Of a stretch of DNA of 8,579 bases, positions 1 through 7,057 are shown piece by piece; position 1 is the stretch's first letter, and every line of letters begins with the position of its first letter. A model generated the notes under the pieces. It was not told the origin of the DNA. It worked only from the letters and a program-made list of their open reading frames with translations, and searched no databases. Position numbers and translations under genes: made by a program. Source of the DNA: Candidatus Falkowiibacteriota bacterium (GTDB lineage Bacteria > Patescibacteriota > Patescibacteriia > Patescibacteriales > UBA12075); the NCBI GenBank assembly GCA_030600505.1, contig JAUVLY010000031.1, forward strand, positions 1-8,579, in the 5' to 3' direction.

Positions 1-787
1 TTTCCCCGTTTATTACCATTGACAGAAACCCGGAAATACCGGTAATCGGTGTACGCAGTTCATGGGTAGCCATTGAAACAAATTCGTCTTTCATTTTGTC
101 CACCTCCTTTACCTTTTTATAGAGCAGAGCATAGTCCCAGAGCCGCACCACGACCAGAAGAAAAAGCATAACCACAAAAACCGTACCAATGAGTAAATAA
201 ATTGAAGCGTTCCGGTTATACCGGGTAAGTTCATCAACAATTTGAGAAGATAATTTGATAGTTAAAAGGGCTTGCTTTTCGTCATTAGTGTCGCGCATTG
301 GTATGGCGACCAGCCAAAACCGATTTTGCTTATCATTTGTTAATTCAATATCTTCTCCGGATTCTTCCAAATGAATTGAATCGGTGGCTAAACCGTCATT
401 CTCCGGTTGTAGCCAGGCCAATTTATAAAAATAAGAGTTTAATATATTTTCTACCTTTTCTTTATTCGACGAGGCCACTATTTTAAAATCGTCTCCTTCG
501 GGCCGGAGAACCGAAAGCTCCTGGATCTCGGCGTTGCTTTCGAGCAATGCCTCAAGCTTTAGCTGAATAAAATATTCCCAGGGCAAATCCCCTTTCATTA
601 GGGTGGAAATCGAACGCCCCACAGACAAGGCTTGGCGCTGAAGCACGACATCAATACTGTGGTTGTATTTATTGATTATAAAAACCGTATTAAAGGTAAT
701 CAACAAAGGAATAATAATAATCAAAGTTACCCCATAAGCTAATTGGGCGCTTTCTCTGTGTTTTTCCAAAAATGATTTTAAACTCAT
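1..787 (-). CDS. Membrane sensor histidine kinase, C-terminus cut by window edge
   Basis: Sensor kinase of a two-component system; 262 codons are visible and the ATP-binding domain lies outside the window. Seen: a first membrane segment at about residues 15-38, an extracytoplasmic domain of about 155 residues (about 40-194), a second membrane segment at about 195-216, then a short linker and the HisKA phosphoacceptor H-box ATHELRTPITGI with the phosphorylated His at residue 242. The sensor domain, with hydrophobic strands such as RFWLVAIPM, resembles a PAS-like/dCache fold in size only; I cannot assign it. The ATG at 787-785 overlaps the TGA of the upstream gene (ATGA), so translation is probably coupled to the large surface protein and both are made from one mRNA. 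No SD precedes this start. No response regulator is visible. The kinase identity is certain from the H-box; the ligand is unknown. Confidence 0.93.
   Translation of the reverse strand, partial: MSLKSFLEKHRESAQLAYGVTLIIIIPLLITFNTVFIINKYNHSIDVVLQRQALSVGRSISTLMKGDLPWEYFIQLKLEALLESNAEIQELSVLRPEGDDFKIVASSNKEKVENILNSYFYKLAWLQPENDGLATDSIHLEESGEDIELTNDKQNRFWLVAIPMRDTNDEKQALLTIKLSSQIVDELTRYNRNASIYLLIGTVFVVMLFLLVVVRLWDYALLYKKVKEVDKMKDEFVSMATHELRTPITGISGFLSMVINGE
101..110 (-). promoter_or_regulatory. Perfect SD-like sequence inside the kinase gene, before Met232
   Basis: Read on the minus strand the bases are AAAGGAGGTG, complementary to the whole anti-SD core of 16S rRNA, followed after 6 nt by an in-frame ATG at 94-92 (Met232). 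Initiation there would give a soluble kinase core starting 10 residues before the phosphorylated His242, without sensor domain or membrane segments. It may equally be a by-product of the codons for Lys-Val-Lys-Glu-Val-Asp, since similar residues commonly precede the H-box. Confidence 0.35.
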
Positions 788-3700
788 ATATTTTTACTAC
801 TCGCAGAGCGGCGCTTTTTAGTAATTATATAAACACCGACAAATAACAATAGGCCGGAGAAAATCAAGCCGCCGACAAATATAAAATAAAAGTTTATCAT
901 TCGCTTCGATGACGAAGCGGAGCTTAAGGGCGCGTCAGCTATAAAATCTTCAACCGATACCGCTCTGGCTTCTTTAACAAAAAAATTAAAGGGCTGACTT
1001 TTGGCTATTATCCGCCCGGTATTATCGTTTAAGGCAACATACATTTCGTGTTCGCCCTCACTAAGCAAGCTGCTAAATTCATATTGCCAATTGCCGTGCT
1101 CATCGGTCCTAACGGTAGTAACTATTGGCAAGTCCGAATAAACATACAGGCTAACCACCCTGTTGGGAGCGGCCCGGCCGCTAAACAAATAGCTCGCGAC
1201 TTCTCCGGATTGAAGCTGGTTGTTGACAGCGTCAACCGTATATTTTTCGCTTAACTCACCTTCGGTCTTGGGGTGCCCAAGCAACTCACCGCTAATGATT
1301 GCTATATCTATCGGAGCCAGGCGTTTTTTGTCGAGAAGCCCCGTGCCCAAAGGGTTGTATCCCTTAGCCACTTCCATCCCGTCTGTATAGCCGTCACCAT
1401 CGGTGTCGGGATTATCCACCTTGGAGCCAATCCTTTTTTCTACGTCATCACCAAGGCCATCACCGTCGGTATCAATTACTAAAACTAGTGGAGCTACCTG
1501 GAGAAGCTCACCCGCGCGGGTCAAAACCATTCTTTCTTTGGCGTCTACGGCCGATACCATTACGTTATCATTTACTAAGGGTATAAAAAACTCCGGGTCA
1601 TCAACTTCTTCTTTTAATTCTTTAATGCTAAACGCCCTGGCCTGAGCTTTAAACTTCTCTTGTATTTGTTTAAAAACGTTTTGCCAAATCGCAATATTGC
1701 CTAGGTAATCCTGGCGCAAAATTTCCTGACACAGCCAATCATTTCCGCCTTGGCATTCGACATTGTCTGTGTATTTATTAAATAAAAAATCCTTACATTC
1801 CCCTATCTTCGATATTCCGGCTTCGGCGCAAACCGCTTGGCTGTGCTTTTTAAACATATATTCACTACATTCTTCTAGGGACACCAAGCCTAAACTGCGG
1901 CACTCATTGGTAATTAAAATTTCATTTAAATAGAATTCGCATTTATTTTTATCTTCAATACCAAGAGCCCTGCATCTGGAGTGTAATTCCGATAACATCG
2001 CCGTTGTTTTTACTCGCGCTGGTGTCGCGGCTTCTTCTTGACTAAATTCTCTCTCCTTAATTGATAAAAAATTCCGGCAAGCTTCTGCTGAATTAATATT
2101 CGCCTCACGACAAACCAGGGGAAAGGAGTTGGCCAACAATACTTGCCTGCATTCACTCTGGGTGCTAACCCCGGCCTGGCGGCAAACCAAGGGCATTGCT
2201 TGCTCATATATAAATCTTTCGCACTCCAGAGGAGAATCAATATTCGCCTCACGGCAAGCTAGAGGAATCCTAAGATAACGTTCACATTCTAAACCAACAA
2301 TACCGCGCTCCCGACAAACCGAATCAACCAATAAATAACTGATGCATTTTAACGGCTCAAGTATCCCTTGTTGTTGGCATTCGGGATCTAAATTAATAAA
2401 AATTTGGCAGCGTTCCCGGTCTAAAATCCCGGCCTCACGGCATTCGGGCATAAGTTCTTCAATCACCTCATCTGCTATTTCAGTGTTTTCAACTCCAATA
2501 GTTAAAGCAGCCTCTTCTTCCTTGATATTGCTTTCTTGAGTGGTGTTATCCAGACTAAGTGTTTCTGCTTCCTGATTATTATCCAGGGTTTCGTCGCCCA
2601 TCAAATCTTGATTAAGAATCCGAAGTGATAAAATATTTTCAGCCACAACTTGCCCGTCAACCATGCCCACTGCCCTAATGTTATATGGTCCATCCAAAAA
2701 ATCATTAGTTAAGCAATCAAAATAATATTCCAACGAGGAGCTTAATATTCCCGAATATTCTTTTTCGGCCTGACCACTAACAACAAATTTGACGCTGTCA
2801 ATACCCTCACTGGTTTCCACTCTTATTCTCTGCTCTCCAGCCATAGGCTGAGGGTAGTCTCCGATAAATTTAATAAGCAAAGGAATATCCACGCCAGTAT
2901 CGTCGGAAATTTCTACAACCTCATCCTCCTTATAATTAACTTGGACACTGTCCTGATAAACATTGTCCTCATAAGCGGCTTCAACTTTAAGCATATATTC
3001 TCCATAAGGATACTCATTGATCAACCAGGTGCAGGAATATAAATAGTTAGCACTTACCAGGCCCGGGTATTCACCAGGCTTTGCGCCAGAGACTGTAAAC
3101 TTTACCCAGTCCGGATCAAAATTGCTCTGGGCTTTTATTTCTATTGGCTGTCCAATAAACTCAGGGGTTGGCATTAATGAAATTTGCGGTTCAATCCCGG
3201 AAGTGCTATCTTCTTCTAGGGTAAACTCCGGGGAAAAAGTACCGTCCATTGGCTCCTCACTACTATTATCAAAATTAATATTCAAATATATTTCAATATA
3301 GGACTGGTCCGCGGCAAAAGCCCCGGCACTTAATCTATAAAATCTGCTGGGATAAATACTGCTGTCTAAATAATATTGATAGGTATTATCTCCCGTTAAA
3401 GTGCCAACCTGTGAATCTAGTAAAATACTGTCTTGCCAAAGTTTAAAAGTAAGCTCAACCGCTTGATTAGTTTGTGCCGTAAAATAATTTGGCTCGTTAA
3501 TCGTTGTTTCTGACTCTAAAAATTCAATTATCAAAGGCTCGATTTCGGTACCTGCATCATGCTCTACTGTTATCAAAAACGTTGATTCTACCATACTGCC
3601 ATCTTGATGGGCCCTGGCGCTTATAATATAGTCTCCGCTCGCTACCGTGCTTGAATTCCAAGTATACAGGTAAGTCAAAGTACCACTAACGTGACTAGCA

Positions 3701-3948
3701 TTAAATACATAATTCCCAGGGTTTATATGAAACTCAAGCTGATCAACTTCTTGACTGACCTCAACTGTTATAAGCACGTCTCCGCTTACCGTGGTCGTAT
3801 TAGGCGAAATAAATGTTAAATTTACATCAGTATGAGTTTGCGCCTTGGCCACGGAGCAAAACAACAAAAAAACCGCCAGGTTTAAACCTAAAACGGCTAC
3901 AAGAGTAGAAAAAAATTTCCAATTACTTGGATTGCTTAATTTTCGCAT
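784..3948 (-). CDS. Secreted, membrane-anchored surface protein: Ig-like domains, paired-Cys repeats, TSP3 repeats
   Basis: 1054 residues. A signal peptide has a hydrophobic core at about 14-31 and a likely cleavage site after Ala-Lys-Ala36. Four tandem beta-rich, Ig-like domains of about 90 residues follow (about 41-130, 136-227, 252-340, 354-446). Next come an acidic linker, ten paired-cysteine repeats (503-740), a helical stretch, two TSP3-type calcium-binding loops (DTDGDGLGDD from 826, DTDGDGYTDG from 848), another Ig-like domain (about 903-992), one membrane segment (1018-1042) and a basic KKRR tail. The topology is outside with a C-terminal anchor; there is no LPXTG. It probably works in adhesion or ligand sensing at the surface. 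It has its own consensus promoter, an A-rich leader without SD, and a stop that overlaps the histidine kinase start, so the kinase may read a signal from this protein. The overall architecture is clear, the function is not known. Confidence 0.9.
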   Translation of the reverse strand: MRKLSNPSNWKFFSTLVAVLGLNLAVFLLFCSVAKAQTHTDVNLTFISPNTTTVSGDVLITVEVSQEVDQLEFHINPGNYVFNASHVSGTLTYLYTWNSSTVASGDYIISARAHQDGSMVESTFLITVEHDAGTEIEPLIIEFLESETTINEPNYFTAQTNQAVELTFKLWQDSILLDSQVGTLTGDNTYQYYLDSSIYPSRFYRLSAGAFAADQSYIEIYLNINFDNSSEEPMDGTFSPEFTLEEDSTSGIEPQISLMPTPEFIGQPIEIKAQSNFDPDWVKFTVSGAKPGEYPGLVSANYLYSCTWLINEYPYGEYMLKVEAAYEDNVYQDSVQVNYKEDEVVEISDDTGVDIPLLIKFIGDYPQPMAGEQRIRVETSEGIDSVKFVVSGQAEKEYSGILSSSLEYYFDCLTNDFLDGPYNIRAVGMVDGQVVAENILSLRILNQDLMGDETLDNNQEAETLSLDNTTQESNIKEEEAALTIGVENTEIADEVIEELMPECREAGILDRERCQIFINLDPECQQQGILEPLKCISYLLVDSVCRERGIVGLECERYLRIPLACREANIDSPLECERFIYEQAMPLVCRQAGVSTQSECRQVLLANSFPLVCREANINSAEACRNFLSIKEREFSQEEAATPARVKTTAMLSELHSRCRALGIEDKNKCEFYLNEILITNECRSLGLVSLEECSEYMFKKHSQAVCAEAGISKIGECKDFLFNKYTDNVECQGGNDWLCQEILRQDYLGNIAIWQNVFKQIQEKFKAQARAFSIKELKEEVDDPEFFIPLVNDNVMVSAVDAKERMVLTRAGELLQVAPLVLVIDTDGDGLGDDVEKRIGSKVDNPDTDGDGYTDGMEVAKGYNPLGTGLLDKKRLAPIDIAIISGELLGHPKTEGELSEKYTVDAVNNQLQSGEVASYLFSGRAAPNRVVSLYVYSDLPIVTTVRTDEHGNWQYEFSSLLSEGEHEMYVALNDNTGRIIAKSQPFNFFVKEARAVSVEDFIADAPLSSASSSKRMINFYFIFVGGLIFSGLLLFVGVYIITKKRRSASSKNI
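1351..1473 (-). other. Two TSP3-type calcium-binding repeats within the surface protein
   Basis: Residues 826-866 hold two DxDxDGxxDxxE loops: Asp826/828/830/834 with Glu837, and Asp848/850/852/856 with Glu859, spaced 22 residues apart. This is the thrombospondin type 3 pattern, which binds calcium and stiffens extracellular stalks. Both loops keep all acidic ligands. Confidence 0.9.
1729..2448 (-). repeat. Ten tandem paired-cysteine repeats in the surface protein
   Basis: Residues 501-740. Units begin at Cys503, 524, 545, 565, 589, 613, 659, 683, 707 and 732. The second Cys lies 11 residues on in eight units (C-x10-C), 10 on in unit 3 and 8 on in the degenerate last unit. The consensus is roughly C-R-x-x-G/N-I-x-x-x-x-x-C-x-x-[FY]-[LIM]. 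The period is 20-21 residues in units 1-4 and 24-25 in most later ones; an insert of about 22 residues sits between units 6 and 7. The pattern suggests short helical hairpins each closed by one disulfide. Units 4 and 6 share a 15-bp identical DNA stretch (2239-2253 and 2095-2109), which points to expansion by duplication. I do not recognise the family. Confidence 0.9.
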
Positions 3949-3981
3949 ATTTTTTGTTTTGATTTTTATTTTTGTACTAAT

Positions 3982-4010
3982 ATTATATCATATACGGCGA
4001 TCTATGTCAA
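3982..4010 (-). promoter_or_regulatory. Perfect consensus sigma70-type promoter for the surface protein/kinase operon
   Basis: On the minus strand TTGACA (4010-4005), a 17-nt spacer and TATAAT (3987-3982), with an extended -10 TG one base upstream of the -10. Transcription should start near 3975, leaving a leader of about 27 nt that is A-rich and has no SD. The -35 box overlaps the TGA stop of the methyltransferase gene (4009-4007), so the promoter is wedged directly against the upstream gene, and no terminator separates them. Confidence 0.85.
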
Positions 4011-4801
4011 TGTGAATAAGTCCGCTGACGCAGTACTTCATAGGATAAAATCGCGGTACTGACCGACGCATTTAGAGAGTCAATCTTGCCCAGCATGGGC
4101 AATTTTATCTGCTTGTCCGCGTTGTCCCGCCAAAACGCGGAAAGGCCATCATGTTCAGTACCAACAACTATGGCCAAATCATCGGTCATATCCTCATCAG
4201 AATAGATGTTATTGGCAGCCGGTGCAGCTGAGAGTATTTTTATTTCGTTTTTTTTAAGCCAGCTCAAGGCCTCAGAGTTTGAGGCAATCGCTACCGGCAC
4301 ACTAAACAGTGTTCCCAAGCTGGACCGAATAACATTCGGATTATAAATATCGGTCTGCGCATCGCACACAATAAGTGCATCTGCCCCGGCGGCGTCAGCA
4401 GTCCGGAGAATCGCCCCTAGGTTACCGGGCTTTTCAACAGCCTCTAGCACAATAATTAAAGCCGGTTTATCTTTGGCTAATTTTATCCCGGCTAAATAAT
4501 TTTCCGGGCGTTTAATGACAGCCAAAAATCCGTCCGGATTATCGCGATAAGATATTTTATCAAACACTTCCTCGCTTACTAGAATCGTCTCTTGGCTTAG
4601 CAGTGAGTCCGGAGAAAGTTTTTTGTCAGCATATTCTGCGCAATAAAAAAGCTGCTGCGCTGAGTGGCCGCTATCTTGAGCCAACTTAATCTCCTGGTAT
4701 CCTTCAACCAATATTTCACCCCGCTTCCTGCGTTCGCTTGGTTTGCGAAGTTTAACGGTTTCTTTTATTAACGGATTTTGTAAACTGTTTATTGTTTTCA
4801 T
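4007..4801 (-). CDS. SpoU/TrmH-family RNA 2'-O-ribose methyltransferase
   Basis: AdoMet-dependent 2'-O-methylation of a ribose in rRNA or tRNA; cytoplasmic. With the chosen start it has 264 residues, the usual size. The N-terminal substrate-binding domain opens MKTINSLQNPLIK and includes the basic RKPSERRKRGEILVEG. The C-terminal SPOUT knot domain carries all three motifs: motif 1 EKPGNLGAILRTADAAGAD (Asn127, Arg133), motif 2 IVVGTEHDGL (Gly214-Thr-Glu216), motif 3 LPMLGKIDSLNASVS (Asn244). The open frame extends upstream to an ATG at 4870, but that extension (MSPPAPVQKLELDSG...) overlaps the SdpI-like gene by 41 nt and is unlike the family, so I start at the ATG at 4801. The next gene upstream then ends 28 nt away, suggesting co-transcription. 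No SD is visible at either start. The exact target nucleotide cannot be told from sequence. Confidence 0.92.
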   Translation of the reverse strand: MKTINSLQNPLIKETVKLRKPSERRKRGEILVEGYQEIKLAQDSGHSAQQLFYCAEYADKKLSPDSLLSQETILVSEEVFDKISYRDNPDGFLAVIKRPENYLAGIKLAKDKPALIIVLEAVEKPGNLGAILRTADAAGADALIVCDAQTDIYNPNVIRSSLGTLFSVPVAIASNSEALSWLKKNEIKILSAAPAANNIYSDEDMTDDLAIVVGTEHDGLSAFWRDNADKQIKLPMLGKIDSLNASVSTAILSYEVLRQRTYSH

Positions 4802-4818
4802 GTTATTTTTGCTATCGC

Positions 4819-4861
4819 AAAAAGCCCCGCTATCCAGCTCCAGTTTTTGAACTGGGGCTGG
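4819..4861 (-). terminator. Overlapping alternative hairpins between SdpI-like gene and methyltransferase
   Basis: Two exclusive structures are possible in the minus-strand RNA. Hairpin A pairs 4861-4850 with 4845-4834 (12-bp stem, one mismatch, 4-nt loop CAAA). Hairpin B pairs AGCCCC (4859-4854) with GGGGCT (4828-4823), running into a TTTTT tract (4823-4819), which looks like a weak rho-independent terminator. Because B uses the same bases as A, formation of A would prevent termination. It spans the last codons and stop of the SdpI-like gene, so ribosomes finishing that gene would affect both. Possible partial terminator or attenuator. Confidence 0.4.
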
Positions 4862-5549
4862 AGGGCTCATGCGAATGGTTATTTTTATCTTTGTTATTCT
4901 CTTCTTGGCGATAGGCGATATATGAGTAAACTATAGTACCGGCTAATATTAAACCGACCGCGATAAAAAATATTATCATCCGAAACGCAACCGGCATAAA
5001 GGCGGTAAGAGCTATTATAACTCCGCCAAGCATAAAGACTTTTCCACCTACTCGGTGAGTTTTGTTCCAAACTTCTTCGCTAGACAAGGTCCAGGGCGTG
5101 CGAATACCCATAAACCAATTAGGTTTTATCTTGCTCATGTAATTTCCTAGCAATACAAAAAGTGCTCCTACCATAATTGGTATCCAGCGCTCAACCGATA
5201 TATTATACCCAAGGGCATTAAAGCTGGCGATAAAATACATGACTGCCATAAAAAACACCAAAACAGTTTTAAGGACATGATAGACTTTACGGAACTCTAC
5301 GTAACGTTTCTTTTTGGGGTCAATATAAGGGATAATAAGAAACATCAAGTACATACCTAAAATTATCCCAGGAAACAAAAAGGCTCCAAGCGTCTTTGAT
5401 CCATAGTTATCAACCTCTCCGGCCGCGTTCCAGTGGATCGGCACTTGTTCCGGAAAATTGGCGTAAAAATAAAAAGATGAAATAATTGCGAGTATTACAA
5501 TAATAACCGGCAATATTTCGGTTTTAAATGTTGGTTTTATCGGAGACAT
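4830..5549 (-). CDS. SdpI/DUF1648-family integral membrane protein
   Basis: 239 residues with about six membrane segments (about 12-30, 54-75, 90-112, 121-137, 170-187, 189-212). The N-terminal part has the DUF1648 signature FPEQVPIHWNAAGEVDNYGS (residues 32-51), and the middle has the SdpI signature GNYMSKIKPNWFMGIRTPWT (135-154) followed by WNKTHRVGGK (161-170). The tail (213-239) is hydrophilic and rich in Asn, Ser and Lys. In Bacillus subtilis SdpI gives immunity to the killing factor SdpC and inactivates the repressor SdpR, but most family members, including those lacking sdp genes nearby as here, have no known role. No sdpA/B/C or autorepressor gene is present, so an immunity function is not supported. 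It is probably co-transcribed with the methyltransferase downstream. The start at 5549 has no SD; a TATAAT lies 29 nt upstream. Confidence 0.93.
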   Translation of the reverse strand: MSPIKPTFKTEILPVIIVILAIISSFYFYANFPEQVPIHWNAAGEVDNYGSKTLGAFLFPGIILGMYLMFLIIPYIDPKKKRYVEFRKVYHVLKTVLVFFMAVMYFIASFNALGYNISVERWIPIMVGALFVLLGNYMSKIKPNWFMGIRTPWTLSSEEVWNKTHRVGGKVFMLGGVIIALTAFMPVAFRMIIFFIAVGLILAGTIVYSYIAYRQEENNKDKNNHSHEPSSPSSKTGAG

Positions 5550-5577
5550 AGTATTTTGATTTTATCAACTTATAATT

Positions 5578-5606
5578 ATTATAGCATTGCTAATTGTTTT
5601 GATAAA
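5578..5606 (-). promoter_or_regulatory. Candidate promoter of the SdpI-like gene
   Basis: A consensus -10 TATAAT (5583-5578) sits 29 nt before the ATG, with only a weak -35 (TTTATC, 5606-5601) at 17-nt spacing. The leader would be about 20 nt without an SD. The strong terminator of the preceding pyrE gene (5711-5674) makes a promoter here necessary. Confidence 0.45.
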
Positions 5607-5632
5607 TATAGGCTATTAAAATCACGTAAAAA

Positions 5633-5656
5633 AATCGTGCGATTAATCGTGCGATT
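5633..5656. repeat. Two adjacent copies of a 12-bp imperfect palindrome
   Basis: The 12-mer AATCGTGCGATT occurs twice back to back (5633-5644, 5645-5656). Each copy is AATCG-TG-CGATT, an inverted repeat around two central bases, and both together can fold on themselves. An A-run precedes them and CTTTTT follows on the plus strand. It lies between the pyrE terminator and the -35 of the SdpI-like gene, so it could be a tandem operator for that gene or a second terminator element. No further evidence decides. Confidence 0.6.
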
Positions 5657-5673
5657 CTTTTTATTTCTCAAAG

Positions 5674-5711
5674 AAAAAAGAGGAGACAACGCTTTTTTTG
5701 CGTATCTCCCC
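5674..5711 (-). terminator. Rho-independent terminator of the pyrDE operon
   Basis: In minus-strand RNA GGGGAGATACGC (5711-5700), a loop of seven A (5699-5693), then GCGTTGTCTCCTC (5692-5680), with one mismatch/bulge in the stem, and directly after it a run of six T (5679-5674). It begins 24 nt after the pyrE stop codon. Strong and orientation-specific. Confidence 0.88.
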
Positions 5712-5735
5712 TTTATTTAATTGCTTGAAACATTA

Positions 5736-6398
5736 TCAATTATTTTCAATATAATTAATGCATTCCAAATGCTTTTGGCCACTGATTTTTCCAGTAACCA
5801 TGTAATGCTGGAGTAATTTTCTGATGGTAAAACAAGAAATCAGATTATACCCTGCTTTTTTTAGCTGATCTTGTCCTCCTTGTTGTCGATCAACCAAAAC
5901 GACAAGGTCTTTCACGATCGAACCTTCAGATTCAATTGCTTTAATAGCTTCAATTTTTGAGTCCGCTTCTGTTACAAGATCGTCAATCACTAAAACTTTT
6001 TCGTCTTTACGATAATCAAAACAGGGTAAGGGCACAATTCTACGTTTATCTTCCGTCACCTCCTTAGAAAGTCTAATAATTCTGAATCCCATTGGTTCGG
6101 GCACTATTCTTTCAATGGCCATAATAATGGGGTCGCCCGCGTAAGGAATTCCGGCGATAGCCTGAAAACTTAAATTATTTGCCAGGACGCTGTCCCACAT
6201 AGCAAAAGCGATTAATTCACAATCCGTTTCGGTAAGCGGGCCAGAATTAGTCGGATTATTTTTCGTTCGCAAATTCAAATAAAAAGGCGATAAGGGCGCA
6301 TCCGGATTCTTTTCATGAAGCTTTAATTTAAATGCACCAAACTTAAAGGCTTCTCTCTCAAAAATCATATCAGCGACATCTGCATAGATATTTTTCAT
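5736..6398 (-). CDS. pyrE: Orotate phosphoribosyltransferase
   Basis: Converts orotate and PRPP to OMP, the fifth step of de novo UMP synthesis; cytoplasmic, normally a dimer. The protein is 220 residues, the usual size. The PRPP-binding type I phosphoribosyltransferase motif is VLVIDDLVTEADSKIEA (residues 135-151); the flexible-loop region is RLSKEVTEDKRR (109-120) and the OPRT-typical strand VVLVDRQQGG lies at 166-175. The frame opens with a GTG at 6407, but the SD GAGGAGG (6413-6407) is placed 8 nt before the ATG at 6398, so I start there. That SD is inside the last codons of pyrD, whose TGA (6406-6404) lies 5 nt before this ATG, so the two are translationally coupled. pyrE itself is intact, but the nonsense codon in pyrD would expose about 650 nt of untranslated mRNA ahead of it. 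Confidence 0.93.
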   Translation of the reverse strand: MKNIYADVADMIFEREAFKFGAFKLKLHEKNPDAPLSPFYLNLRTKNNPTNSGPLTETDCELIAFAMWDSVLANNLSFQAIAGIPYAGDPIIMAIERIVPEPMGFRIIRLSKEVTEDKRRIVPLPCFDYRKDEKVLVIDDLVTEADSKIEAIKAIESEGSIVKDLVVLVDRQQGGQDQLKKAGYNLISCFTIRKLLQHYMVTGKISGQKHLECINYIENN

Positions 6399-6403
6399 TT
6401 CAT

Positions 6404-7039
6404 TCACCTCCTCAATAATGTGTTACCAGTTTGTATTATGCTTTGTACGTTCCAGGGCCGTAAGATAGCAACCGACCCAATTTCCAAAGCCGTTGCGTCA
6501 GCATCTGTGTATTCTCTGACATCCCTACTGCAGAGTATTCCGCCGCCAGCCTTGATTGGCATGGATACGCCTTTCTCCCGAACGTTTTTCAACCAATCCA
6601 ACACAATCGGTTTAAGTGGTTTGCCGGAAAGAGACCCTCCACCCAAATGCTTCAAAGGCGACTCTGTACTGCCAAACAACTTTTGCCAGTCAATTTGATC
6701 AGACATTTCCCCCCAATGAATCGTGTTTGAACAAGTTAAACAATCGCAAAGACCCGAGGCTTCAATTTCTTTAATAAATTCAACTCCGACTTCAATGGCA
6801 TCAACTACTCCGATCTTCAGATCAATTGGCACTGACAATCGTTGAAATTTCTCTAAAATAGCCAATGAACTTTTTAACATATCTATAGTAGGGTGCGCGG
6901 TATTGGGGCATGACACATTAACCTGAACACCAAACGGCGCTTTAAATTCCGATTTAAATGCTTCGAGCAAACTAACAAAAAACGCGGCTTTTTTCAATCT
7001 TTCTTTTAATGTTTTACCAAGGCCCATAAACGAGATCAT
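6404..7039 (-). CDS. pyrD: PyrD C-terminal fragment after the nonsense codon
   Basis: Open frame of 211 residues from the first Met after the TAA; codon 123 of the full gene. It contains the catalytic NVSCPN (Cys166 in full-length numbering), the substrate/FMN contact SNTIHWG and the glycine loop AGGGI. No SD precedes either ATG (7039, 7027), so independent translation is doubtful, although reinitiation after the TAA 18 nt upstream is conceivable. Its stop overlaps the pyrE SD region. Confidence 0.75.
   Translation of the reverse strand: MISFMGLGKTLKERLKKAAFFVSLLEAFKSEFKAPFGVQVNVSCPNTAHPTIDMLKSSLAILEKFQRLSVPIDLKIGVVDAIEVGVEFIKEIEASGLCDCLTCSNTIHWGEMSDQIDWQKLFGSTESPLKHLGGGSLSGKPLKPIVLDWLKNVREKGVSMPIKAGGGILCSRDVREYTDADATALEIGSVAILRPWNVQSIIQTGNTLLRR
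6407..6413 (-). promoter_or_regulatory. SD deciding the pyrE start
   Basis: GAGGAGG on the minus strand, 8 nt before the ATG at 6398 but touching the alternative GTG at 6407. This spacing selects the ATG. It overlaps the end of pyrD. Confidence 0.85.
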
Positions 7040-7057
7040 AAATGGCTTTGTTCTGTT

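Noticed and set aside
298..486. Plus-strand ORF opposite the kinase sensor domain, and similar plus-strand ORFs at 1048-1645, 2342-2539 and 6420-6698
   Set aside because: They lie opposite well-supported minus-strand genes, lack SDs and show no recognisable domain.
2010..2252. 80-residue minus-strand ORF inside the Cys-repeat region
   Set aside because: It is an alternate frame of the repeat-encoding DNA; its own apparent repeats mirror those of the real frame.
1729..2448. CRISPR-like or other DNA-level repeat array
   Set aside because: The periodicity is at protein level; DNA identity between units is short and patchy, and the frame is open throughout.
4799..4870. Methyltransferase start at 4870
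   Set aside because: The extra 23 residues are unlike the family N-terminus and overlap the SdpI-like gene by 41 nt; the ATG at 4801 starts exactly at the family's conserved beginning.
4830..5549. Toxin-immunity system around the SdpI-like protein
   Set aside because: No sdpA/B/C-like toxin gene or SdpR-like repressor is present; the neighbours are an RNA methyltransferase and pyrE.
6399..6407. GTG start of pyrE at 6407
   Set aside because: The SD would touch the GTG; the ATG three codons later has ideal 8-nt spacing.
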